A stretch of 64,000 nucleotides of DNA from contig CAWHVF010000002.1 of the NCBI GenBank assembly GCA_963832785.1, positions 406,122 through 470,121 on the forward strand, in the 5' to 3' direction. The notes below the pieces were generated by a model that did not search any database, was not told the DNA's origin, and saw only the letters and a list, made by a program, of their open reading frames with translations. Both the position numbers and the translations under genes were made by a program. Shown here one piece after another: positions 55,064 through 64,000 of this stretch. The stretch's first letter is position 1. Each line of letters begins with the position of its first letter. The DNA is from CAWBRT01 sp963832785. GTDB taxonomy: Bacteria; Acidobacteriota; Terriglobia; Terriglobales; Acidobacteriaceae.

Positions 55064-56374
55064 TCAGATGCAAGCCTGTGAGGGTTGCCAGCGCACCGCC
55101 GGGGTTCGCGGCTTGCCCGAGCGGCGGCGGCGCAGGGCGTAACGGTAGACGGCGTCATACTGTTCGGCGATACGCAGCGGACTGCGCGTCTCGCGCACGT
55201 AGCGCGCTCCGCTGGCGCCCAACGACGCGCAAAGCCCGGGGTCGGAGGCCAGGAACAGCAGACGCCGCTGCAGATCGGCCGCATTTTCCGCTTGAAACCA
55301 GAGGCAGCCGGAGCCGCTGGGAGTGACATCGCGATTGCAGGGCAGGTCGGCGGCCAGCAGCGCTTTGCCAGCCAGCAGCGCGGCCAGAGCCAACGGGTTC
55401 TCGACCGGCGTGAAGCCCGGCTGCATGGCCGCTCCGGCAATCACCAGCGAGCAGGCAGGCAGTCGCCGGACGGCCGTCTGGCGGTCTATCACCTCCCATT
55501 GGAAATTTGGCCGCAGCTCTGCCGCTAGCTTAAGCGCCTCCTGGCGGCAATTCTCGCCTGCCTGCAGGTAGAGTCTCAAACCTTTTATTTGCCGCGAGAC
55601 GGAATGGAGTGCGGTAACCAGCTCTTTCAACCAGCGCTGCCAGTGGCCCACCTCGACGCTGGAGAGCATGGAGAAGTTGCCGCCAGGCGAATCGAGACGG
55701 GAAATCTGCTGATAGAGAGATTGCTCGTCATGCGCGTCGCCGGCGACCAGGCCGTAGCCGGAAGAAGGCATGGGACGCGGGATCACAAAAATGTGCTGCG
55801 CCGCCGCGCCGCGCCGAACCAGTTCCTGGCGCAGGCTTGGCGTGGGCGCCACCACGGCCGCCGCCCGCGCGATCACGAACTGCTCGGCGGTTTGGAACGA
55901 GCGCCCGATCAAGGTGCGGCTGCTGTGAGACCGTTTCGAAGGCTTTTGCCCGTCTTCGACAAATTGCCGGATCTCATAGACTACGACGGGGAAGTTTCTG
56001 ACTGCGGCCATGCCGGCGGCAAAGCAATGGGCGTGCAGCAGCTCGCAATTGCCGGCGTTCTCCGGCAGCACGCGCCGCCAGCGGCGGACGCTGTTCCAGG
56101 TCTGCACCAGCGAAACCTGTGCCGCCGCCGGCTTGGGGGAAGCCGCCATCACCGGACCGCCGGGCGTCACCACCGAGGGCAGCATGCCGGAGGCGCTCTG
56201 CGCCTCCACCACCGGACTGATGCTCTCATAACGATCGCAGGCATGCAGAACCCGCCAGGGATGCGCCTGCCGGTGGGAAAGGGCGCGGGTCTCGCCCCCG
56301 GCGCTTCCCGGAGTCCCCGGGAAGATACCGTGCGGGCTGATCTCGCGCGCCGCGACCGGCAGCAGGAAGCTCAC
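55064..56374 (-). CDS. Glycosyltransferase family 4-like protein
   Basis: 436 residues from GTG at 56374, overlapping the stop of the diguanylate cyclase gene by 4 nt (AAGGAGG precedes it). The GT-B fold shows an N-terminal half with LLHAHCFAAGMAAV and VVAPTPSLRQELVRRGAAAQHIFVI, then a C-terminal half with LRLYLQAGENC, FQWEVIDRQTAVRRLPACSLVIAG and GFTPVENPLALAALLAGKALLA, which corresponds to the E-x7-E sugar-nucleotide site of GT4 enzymes. Substrate unknown; possibly exopolysaccharide. Coupling to a GGDEF protein suggests c-di-GMP-linked surface polysaccharide synthesis. Confidence 0.75.
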   Translation of the reverse strand: MSFLLPVAAREISPHGIFPGTPGSAGGETRALSHRQAHPWRVLHACDRYESISPVVEAQSASGMLPSVVTPGGPVMAASPKPAAAQVSLVQTWNSVRRWRRVLPENAGNCELLHAHCFAAGMAAVRNFPVVVYEIRQFVEDGQKPSKRSHSSRTLIGRSFQTAEQFVIARAAAVVAPTPSLRQELVRRGAAAQHIFVIPRPMPSSGYGLVAGDAHDEQSLYQQISRLDSPGGNFSMLSSVEVGHWQRWLKELVTALHSVSRQIKGLRLYLQAGENCRQEALKLAAELRPNFQWEVIDRQTAVRRLPACSLVIAGAAMQPGFTPVENPLALAALLAGKALLAADLPCNRDVTPSGSGCLWFQAENAADLQRRLLFLASDPGLCASLGASGARYVRETRSPLRIAEQYDAVYRYALRRRRSGKPRTPAVRWQPSQACI

Positions 56375-57480
56375 GAGACCTCCTTTTTGTTCTCCAGCTC
56401 CGAGCATAGCACCACGCGGTTGCGGCCGGCGCGTTTTGCCTCGTACAGGGCGGCGTCGGCGGCCTCGATCAGGTCGCGCTTGAACTGCGCGTCGTGAGGG
56501 AACACGGCCACGCCCAGGCTGATGGTGAGCTTGACCACTTCCGAGGGCGAGCCGGCAAAGAAGCGGGCCGCTTCCACCGCCTTGCGCAAGCGTTGCGCCA
56601 CGCGGTAGGCGCCGACGTTGTTGGTTTCCGGCAGGATGACCACGAACTCTTCGCCGCCGTAGCGCCCCACCGTATCGATCTGGCGCATGTCCTTCATCAG
56701 GATCGAGGAAAGGTCGCGCAGCAGCACGTCGCCCACGTGGTGGCCGCGCGAATCGTTGAGGACCTTGAAATGGTCTATGTCGATCATAACCAGCGCCAGT
56801 GGCCCCTTGCTGCGCTCGGCGCGCTTGATTTCGCGCTCCAGCTGCGTCTCGAAGTAGCCGCGGGTCTTCAGTCCGGTCAGGAAGTCGGTGAAGGCGAACT
56901 TGATGAGCGCCTCGTTGGCGTAATCGCGGGTGAGCAGGGTCTCGGCTACCAGGGAGAGAACCCACAGCAGTTGCGCGTCTTCTTCGCTGAAGGCGTGGCG
57001 GGTGGCGCCGAACAACTGCAGCGAGCCGAGCACGCGGGTGCGCACAAACAACGGAAGCACCAGCACGGAATCGGCTCCCACCGCGTCCAGCAACATATCG
57101 ACCTGCGCGTGCGCGCCGCGCGGGGTGATCAGCGGGCGCTGGAATTTGGCGGTCCAGAAGTTCAGCAGGTTGCCGCGGGCGAAGGTCTCCTGGCTGGGGG
57201 TCTCCAGGTTGCGCGTAACCCGCAGATGCATGTGCTGCTGGTCCTCGTCCCAGAAGTAGACCAGGCCGCGCTCGTAGGGGGTGATCTCGGCGGCCATGTC
57301 GCAGATCAGGTTGAGCGCCGGTTCCAGTTGCAAATCCAGCCCGGCCAGCATGCTCATGCGCACGATCACGTTGATGGCATGCCAGCGGCGCTGCACCGTC
57401 TCGCGGCTGAATTCCGAGAACACCCGCACCACCAACTGCTCGGGGGAGAAAGAAGCTGCGGGTTGGGGGTCAGGGAGCAT
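56371..57480 (-). CDS. GAF-GGDEF diguanylate cyclase
   Basis: 369 residues from ATG at 57480. An N-terminal GAF-like sensory domain (about 35-195: LEPALNLICDMAAEITPYERGLVYFW, then VLPLFVRTRVLGSLQLFG) precedes a GGDEF domain with DFLTGLKTRGYFE, VMIDIDHFKVLNDSRGHHVGD and active site RYGGEEFVVILPE. An allosteric I-site RxxD (RQID) lies five residues before GGEEF, so product inhibition is expected. It makes c-di-GMP from two GTP. Shares an overlap with the glycosyltransferase gene and could set its activity. No EAL domain. Confidence 0.9.
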   Translation of the reverse strand: MLPDPQPAASFSPEQLVVRVFSEFSRETVQRRWHAINVIVRMSMLAGLDLQLEPALNLICDMAAEITPYERGLVYFWDEDQQHMHLRVTRNLETPSQETFARGNLLNFWTAKFQRPLITPRGAHAQVDMLLDAVGADSVLVLPLFVRTRVLGSLQLFGATRHAFSEEDAQLLWVLSLVAETLLTRDYANEALIKFAFTDFLTGLKTRGYFETQLEREIKRAERSKGPLALVMIDIDHFKVLNDSRGHHVGDVLLRDLSSILMKDMRQIDTVGRYGGEEFVVILPETNNVGAYRVAQRLRKAVEAARFFAGSPSEVVKLTISLGVAVFPHDAQFKRDLIEAADAALYEAKRAGRNRVVLCSELENKKEVS

Positions 57481-58035
57481 GCGCTCGCCCCAGGGGCCCC
57501 GACCAGGGCGCATCGGCCCCGCCGGGAAAATAGGCGATCTACGCCTCGCAGTGGGAGGAAACCACACCGCCTGGGAAACTATACCGAAAGTTAGATGCTG
57601 CCGGGTACGTTCCGAATGGTCATCTCTGGATTGATTTATGGGTTAGGCAGAAAGTGGCAGAGCCACGCCGCGATGGCACCCCGGTTCAGTCAAGACCAAA
57701 CTGTTTGCTCCGATTTATGTGCAGTCGGCGTATAAATCTTGATTGAATAATCTGGAGTATTTACCCCGCAATGATTGCATCCGGCAGCTTCTGCCGTGAC
57801 TCCTCTAACCCAGTTCCGGGAGCGGGCTTTGCGCCAGCCACTCGGTTGCTATTAGCAGTCAAGAAGAAGTAGGATAAGATAAGGTTAATTAGCCACATGC
57901 TCGGTTCCGCGCATACAGAATCTGTCTCCCATCTCCCCAATTTATCCCGGGAAATTCATAGCTTGCTTTCATCACGGCCTACTACCAACCCCGCGGCATT
58001 CTCGCCCGTCGCCCGGGTTGTCCGGAGACATGGAA
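57481..58035. other. Intergenic region between the diguanylate cyclase and GvpL/F genes
   Basis: A 555-bp divergent gap. It holds AT-rich patches around 57700-57760 and 57865-57895 (AGGATAAGATAAGG) that could be promoter or operator sequence for either gene. I see no gene, tRNA or clear promoter pair. Confidence 0.35.
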
Positions 58036-58773
58036 ATGACGTGGTACGCGTACTGCATTACCGAGCAAAGCTCGGTGCAACCAAGTCGAGTCCGACGTCC
58101 GTTTCAGATCGAGCATCTCAGTGGAGTCAATTCCGCCAGCGTGATGGGTTTTCCTAGCGGGGAATTTCTCGTTATTGTAAGCGCCTATGACCGCAGCACC
58201 CCGCTGACTCAGCAATCTGTCATGGAGCATGCGCGCGTGGTGAGCGAGTGTTTCCACCAGGCCACGGTGCTGCCCTTCCGCTTCGCCACCATCTTCGAGT
58301 CCGACGATGCTTTGCGGCATGCCGTGCGTTGCAATCGCCGCACCTTTCACGAGAGCCTGGAGCGGCTGCGGGGCAAGGCGGAGATGCACATTAAAGTCAT
58401 GATGAGAGAGGACGGCACGATGCCGGAAGCGGTGCTGCAGCGGCTTCCCGCACGCGTCGGCGGCGAGTACCTGGAGCGGCTGCACGTAATCGCCACTCGC
58501 GAGCGCGAGCGCCAGACCAGGGCCCGGGCCGTTTCCGTGCAGGTGAACAAGCTGCTCGCCCCCTTGGAGCAGGAGATCACCTGCAAGCGCGTCGACGCCG
58601 GCCTGGTGATCGACATCGCCCACCTGATCGAGGCGACTTCGCTGCAGAAATACCAGACCCGCTACAACAGCGCCATGCGGCAATTCAAGAACTACGAGAT
58701 CTCGCTTACCGGGCCCTGGCCGCCCTACCACTTCATGCGCGGCAAGCTGCGCACCGTCAACGGCAGCAACTAG
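58036..58773 (+). CDS. Gas-vesicle GvpL/GvpF-family protein (orphan)
   Basis: 245 residues from ATG at 58036 (GGAG eight bases upstream); TTG at 58018 and ATG at 58030 are alternatives. The family pattern is present: TWYAYCITE at the start, FLVIVSAYD, HARVVSECFHQATVLPFRFATIFESD, LQRLPARVGGEYLERL and a C-terminal FKNYEISLTGPWPPYHF, the last being the most typical GvpL/F signature. No gvpA or other gas-vesicle gene is nearby, so the function here may differ from vesicle assembly. Ends just before a strong terminator. Confidence 0.85.
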   Translation: MTWYAYCITEQSSVQPSRVRRPFQIEHLSGVNSASVMGFPSGEFLVIVSAYDRSTPLTQQSVMEHARVVSECFHQATVLPFRFATIFESDDALRHAVRCNRRTFHESLERLRGKAEMHIKVMMREDGTMPEAVLQRLPARVGGEYLERLHVIATRERERQTRARAVSVQVNKLLAPLEQEITCKRVDAGLVIDIAHLIEATSLQKYQTRYNSAMRQFKNYEISLTGPWPPYHFMRGKLRTVNGSN

Positions 58774-58793
58774 CAATTTGCCGGGGAAAATCA

Positions 58794-58819
58794 AAAAGGC
58801 ACGGTGGCCCGTGCCTTTT
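58794..58819 (+). terminator. Intrinsic terminator of the GvpL/F gene
   Basis: AAAAGGCACGG-TGGC-CCGTGCCTTTT stem with T run, 20 bp after the stop. A second hairpin TAAAGCTCC/GGAGCTTTA follows at 58835-58859 without a T run. The remaining 58860-59023 holds the promoter region of purL and nothing else I can call. Confidence 0.85.
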
Positions 58820-59023
58820 GTACTTCCTGGCCCCTAAAGCTCCCCTAACAGGAGCTTTATGATGCCCGGGGCGGCAGGTTTTCCGCCTCCGGGCTGCCCG
58901 GAATACCAAAATCCCTCTGCTTTTTGGATGCTGCTGGAGCGGAAAAGTTTCAGCCTTGAGCACTCCCGGTACTTTGACCGTTACGGCGCTTTTAACTGCT
59001 TGTCAGTCATGCGAAAATAAGAT

Positions 59024-60350
<1,327 letters not shown>

Positions 60351-61819
60351 CCTGGGCGCTACCCATCTGACATACGTTTGCGGGGCACTTCCTGCCCTCG
60401 ATATGCGCCTGATACTCATCGCGAAAATAGCGCAAAGTGCTTATGACCGGGTTGGGAGCAGACTGGCCAAGCCCGCACAGGCTGGTGTTTTTGAACCAGA
60501 TCGCAAAGCTCTTCCAGCGCCGCCAACTCTTTGGCGCCCGCGTGGCCTTCCGTGATTCTTTGCAGCAGTTCGTACATCTGATACGTGCCGACGCGGCACG
60601 GCACGCACTTGCCGCAGGATTCCGACTTGCAGAACTCCATGAAGAACTTGGCGACATCAACCATGCAGGAAGAGTCGTCCATGACGATCATCCCCCCGGA
60701 GCCCATGATGGAGCCCAGCTTTTAAGGGATTCATAATCAACCGGCATATCCAGGGACTCTTCCGAATGCACCCTCCGGAAGCCCCGCCGGTTTGGACCGC
60801 TTTGAACCGCCGGCCATCCGGTATACCGCCGCCGATTTCATAAATGATCTCACGCAGGGTAATGCCCATGGGCACTTCGATCAGCCCGGTGTTTGCGACC
60901 CGCCCGGCCAGAGCGAAAACTTTCGTTCCTTGCTCTTTTCGGTGCCTATGCGTGCGAACCAGTCCCCGCCATTACGCATGATGGGCGCAATGTTGGCGAA
61001 TGTTTCCACGTTGTTGATGAGAGTGGGTTCACCCCAAAGCCCCTCTTCGGCAGGATAAGGAGGCCGCGGCCGCGGCGCCCCTCGCCGACCTTCTATCGAG
61101 GCGATAAAGGCCGTCTCTTCCCCGCAAACGAATGCCCCGCGCCCAAACGCAGATCGATATTGAAGCTGAAGGTGGTCCCGAAAATATTAGGTCCCAGCAG
61201 ACCCAGGTGCTGAGCCTGACGGATCGCGGTTTTCAGGTTCTTGATCGCCAGCGGGTATTCTGCCCGCACGTAAATATAGCCGTGCGACGCGCCGATCGCG
61301 TACCCTGCAATGGCCATGCCTTCCAGCACCCGATGAGGATCGCCCTCCAGGACGCTGCGGTCCATAAAGGCCCCGGGGTCGCCTTCATCACCATTACAGA
61401 TGACATGCTTGCGCTGGCTGTCAACCTTGGCAACCATGCCCATTTTAGACCCGTGGGATAGCCTGCGCCGCCGCGCCCTCGCAGACCGCTGCGCAATACC
61501 TGTTCAATGAATGACTTCACCTGGAGAAAACTCGGTAAGGGCCCTTCAACAACCCCTCATAGCCGCTGGCCGCAATGTAATCCTCGATTTTCTGCAAATT
61601 CACCCGGCCCGAATTCTCGATACAATCCTTACTTGGCGTCTGAAAAACGGCTGGTCAGCGGCGCACTCGAGGCGGCTGACCGGAGCCTCGTCCAAGGATT
61701 TAATGATGTCTGGAGCATCCTCCGGCGTGACGTTCTGGTACATCAGATTGTGCGGCTTTACGGAGACCAGGGTGCCCCTTCGCGCAAAGCCCCATACAGC
61801 CCACGCCTTTCACCAGACA
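60351..61819 (-). pseudogene. nuoF: NuoF/HydB-type NADH:acceptor oxidoreductase gene with many frameshifts, truncated at its 3' end
   Basis: Pieces in all three minus frames join into one protein: a thioredoxin-like [2Fe-2S] part with CLVKGVGCMGLCAKG, then SGLRGRGGAGYPTGLKW (FMN/NADH site), CNGDEGDPGAFMDRSVLEGDPHR, ADWFARIG-like segment, EVPMGITLREIIYEIGGGIPDG, the ESCGKCVPCRVGT [4Fe-4S] motif and TSLCGLGQSAPNP to CPANVC. At least five single-base indels interrupt it. Either a degraded gene or low-quality sequence. Family features fit the electron-input subunit of complex I or of a bifurcating hydrogenase. Both ends stop at apparent junctions (60,350 and about 61,820). Confidence 0.75.
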
Positions 61820-62208
61820 TTGCTTTTCACGCGCCGGCCTCGACGCCACGATCCGCCGCCAAGGCTATGACAACCGTTCCCTCGCCATCGCCGACATGGC
61901 CCGCGCCTGGATCATCGAACATCGCCAGCGAAAACCCCGAGCAGGAAATCGCCGGCGCCATCACCCTCGTCTACGACCATCACAAGCCGCACCTGCAGGA
62001 AGACCTCACCGACATCCAGCACGATCACCACGACATGATCCTCGCCACCCTGCACGTCCATCTGGACCACCACAACTGCCTGGAAATCATCGCCGTCCGC
62101 GGCAGGGCCGGCGACGTCCAAACCATCGCCGACGCCCTCATCGGCGCCAAAGGCGTCAAACACGGCAAACTCACCATTACCTCCACGGGCAACGATCTCG
62201 CCGGCTGA
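61820..62208 (+). pseudogene. nikR: NikR-type nickel-responsive regulator, 5'-truncated and frameshifted
   Basis: The ribbon-helix-helix part survives from AGLDATIRRQGYDNRSLAIADMARAW, but the beta strand before it is lost at the junction near 61820. A frame change near 61930 leads into NPEQEIAGAITLVYDHHKPHL, DIQHDHHDMILATLHVHLDHHNCLE and VRGRAGDVQTIADALIGAKGVKHGKL. The nickel-site residues of E. coli NikR (His76, His87, His89, Cys95) correspond to QHDHH, LHVHL and NCLE. It represses nickel uptake genes, which follow directly here. Confidence 0.75.
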
Positions 62209-62240
62209 ACCGTAACCCGCTCCTTCAACTGGAAGCCTAC

Positions 62241-63211
62241 ATGCACATTCCGGATGGATTCCTCGATGCCAAGACCGCCCTCGTCACCGGCGTCTGGCCG
62301 TCGCCGGCCTGGGCCTTCGCCCTCCGCGAAGCCCGCCGCACCCTGCCCCCGCGCAAAATCCCCCTGCTGGGCTTCTCCGCCGCCTTCGTCTTCGCCGCCC
62401 AGATGCTCAACTTCCCCGTCGCCGGCGGCACGTCGGCCACCTGGTCGGCGCCGTCCTCGACCGCCGCGCTCCTGGGTCCCGCCGCCGCCGTCATCGTCCT
62501 CTCCTCCGTCCTCATCGTGCAATGCTTCATCTTCGCCGACGGCGGCATCACCGCCCTGGGCCAACATCCTCAACATGGGCATCCTCGGCGGCGTCGGTCG
62601 GCTGGATGATCTATGCCGCGTCTACGCCGCTGCATCCCCGGCCTGTTCGGCCGCATCGTCGCCGCCGTCGTCGCCTCCTGGATCAGCACCGTCATCGCCG
62701 CCATCGCTCTGCGCCGGCGAACTGGCCGCCTCGGGCACGGTGCCCTGGAAAATCGCCTTCCCCGCCATGGCCGGCGTCCACATGCTCATCGGCATCGGCG
62801 AAGGCCGTCATCACCGCCCTCGTCCTCGCCGCCATCGCCGCCACACGTCCGGAACTCGTCCTCCGCCCTTCACCGCCGATCAGGCCCGCGCCTATCGACC
62901 CATCCTCGCCTTCGGCTTCCTCGCCGCCATGGGCCTCGCCCTTTTCGTATCCCCCTTCGCATGCCCCTGGCCCGACGGACTCGACAAAGCCGCCGAGACC
63001 CTTGGCTTCAAACCGAGGAGGCCGAACACCGCGCCGTCCCCGCACCCATCGCCGATTACAAAATCCCCGGCATCACCTCCGCCGCCGTCGCCACCGCCCT
63101 CGCGGGCGCTGCCGGCACGCTCGTGGTCCTCGGCGGAGCCTGCTCCTCGCCCGTTCCCTCGTCCCCAAAGCCAAGCGACCTGAACTCGCGCCCTCGCCTC
63201 CCACCACATGA
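62241..63211 (+). pseudogene. cbiM: CbiM-type Ni/Co ECF transporter membrane component with frameshifts
   Basis: Starts MHIPDGFLDAKTALVTGVW, the CbiM N-terminus whose Met1-His2-Ile-Pro coordinates the metal. Then LGFSAAFVFAAQMLNFPVAGGTS, LGPAAAVIVLSSVLIVQC, FADGGITALG and, in other frames, FGRIVAAVVASWISTVIAAIA and FPAMAGVHMLIGIG. The tail with PDGLDKAAETLGF is the PDGLE (CbiN-like) domain. Four or more indels break the frame, the first soon after residue 60 (GGTSA for GGTSGHL). As written it cannot make a full protein. Belongs to a nikR-cbiM-cbiQ-cbiO operon. Confidence 0.8.
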
Positions 63212-63300
63212 TTACACACGCCACCCCACCCTCACTCTCAATCTGCGTTCCTGAGCCCCCACCCCCAGCCGCCCTGACCCCAACGATCGCGAGCCGCTCC

Positions 63301-63897
63301 ATGCAAGCCCATTCGCTTGATCCTTACAGCCGACTCGATACCCCCGTCCACCGCCTCCCCGCCCCCGCCAAATTCCTCATCGTCCTGGCCCTCATCGCCT
63401 CCGCCCGGTTTTGCCCGTGCGCCCCATCTGTCCTTCCTCCTGATCCCGGCGGCCGCACTCATTCTTATCACTATCGTCGCCCGCATTCCCCCATGGTTCC
63501 TGCTCAGCGCCCTCGTCCTCTTCGAATACTTCGTGCTCGGCGCGGGAATCATGGTCCTCTTTCAACCCGACGGCTTCATGCTCCTGCTCATTCTCATCCT
63601 CCGCTGCACGCTATGCCTGTGACCATGATCCTCTTCACCAACACCACCCCCTTCGGCGAAATCCTCCACCTCTTCCGCCAACTCCACATGCCCGCCCTCC
63701 TCGTCACCACTCTCGCCCTCATGCATCGCGACATCTCGTCCTCTCCGACGAAGCCGCCCGAACTGCGCCGCGCCCGCGCCTGCCGCACCTTCACCCCCAC
63801 CAGACGCTTCGCTGGCGCTGTTCTCCACCATCATCGGCCAACTCTTCATCCGCATTCGACTGCGCCCAGCGTATCTACGACGCCATGCCCCGGCTGA
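63301..63897 (+). pseudogene. cbiQ: CbiQ-type ECF transporter coupling component with frameshifts
   Basis: MQAHSLDPYSRLDTPVHRLP and APAKFLIVLALIASA are the normal CbiQ opening. It continues in a second frame (LSFLLIPAAALILITIV, PPWFLLSALVLFEYFVLGAG, LFQPDGFM) and a third (VTMILFTNTTPFGEILHLFRQL, PALLVTTLALMHR, RTFTPTRRF), ending with AQRIYDAMP. Several single-base indels. CbiQ couples the ATPase to CbiM. Confidence 0.75.
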
Positions 63898-63906
63898 GGA
63901 ATCACC

Positions 63907-64000
63907 GTGACCCGGCCTCCTCCTTCTTCGCCCCCTTCCCCGCCTCCCGCCTCCCCCCCGCCCGCCGTCGAAACCCGCGACCTTCGCTACCGCTTCCCCG
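63907..64000 (+). CDS. cbiO: CbiO-type ATPase, N-terminal fragment (runs off the right edge)
   Basis: GTG at 63907 opens a Pro/Ser-rich leader followed by AVETRDLRYRFP, the first strand of a CbiO-type ABC ATPase. Only 31 residues are visible, so the Walker motifs are outside the window. Placement after cbiQ supports the call. Confidence 0.5.
   Translation, partial: MTRPPPSSPPSPPPASPPPAVETRDLRYRFP

Noticed and set aside
56375..56965. N-terminal extension of the glycosyltransferase ORF
   Set aside because: It is out-of-frame sequence of the GGDEF gene; the GTG at 56374 with AAGGAGG is the start.

Overview
The window looks like chromosomal DNA of a GC-rich, Gram-negative-type bacterium, most likely an Acidobacteriota. 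Support for that placement comes from gene content (DUF2844/DUF3443 secreted protein pairs, tilS-hpt-ftsH, a Sec-type SelD, many secreted lipoproteins and matrixin-like proteases) and from the many small intergenic palindromes. It is inference from protein similarity, not a computed placement. No rRNA, tRNA or CRISPR array was seen.

Layout. 1-3.4 kb: the end of an MBL-fold hydrolase gene, then parB, parA and rsmG on the minus strand, with two parS-like palindromes between parA and rsmG. 3.4-10.3 kb: a minus-strand block of exported proteins, namely a matrixin-type metalloprotease with two companions and two tandem DUF2844-DUF3443 pairs; the DUF3443 proteins carry two DTG/DSG motifs like pepsin. 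10.7-24.9 kb: mostly plus-strand housekeeping genes (redoxin, a class III cyclase-like protein, ffh, a ChaN-like protein, larB, pgsA, an EamA transporter, gamma carbonic anhydrase, hisS, aspS), with ubiX and a promoter-to-terminator small RNA/micropeptide locus on the minus strand. 24.9-35.4 kb: a DnaC-like ATPase, an isocitrate lyase relic, HU, ftsH-hpt-tilS, a REC-PilZ protein and thrS. 36.5-51.3 kb: a carbohydrate locus that reads as a beta-1,2-glucan make/export/degrade system: an ABC exporter, a GT84 cyclic-glucan-synthase-like protein lacking the usual C-terminal phosphorylase domain, two GH144/glycoamylase-type proteins, a GH3 beta-glucosidase and a sugar porter. 51.4-60.35 kb: a LolA-like protein, selD with an in-frame UGA selenocysteine codon, an M48 protease, a glycosyltransferase/diguanylate cyclase pair, an orphan GvpL/F protein and purL.

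At about 60,350 purL stops in mid-protein and the sequence becomes a frameshift-riddled nuoF-like gene on the other strand. At about 61,820 it changes again to a frameshifted nikR-cbiM-cbiQ-cbiO nickel/cobalt uptake operon. This last 3.65 kb differs in base use and quality and is best treated as a chimeric or low-quality join until tested.

The best leads are the UGA-encoded SelD, the pepsin-like DUF3443/DUF2844 modules, a 33-bp hairpin family that has entered several protein genes in one reading frame, the unrecognised small RNA downstream of ffh, and the beta-1,2-glucan locus.
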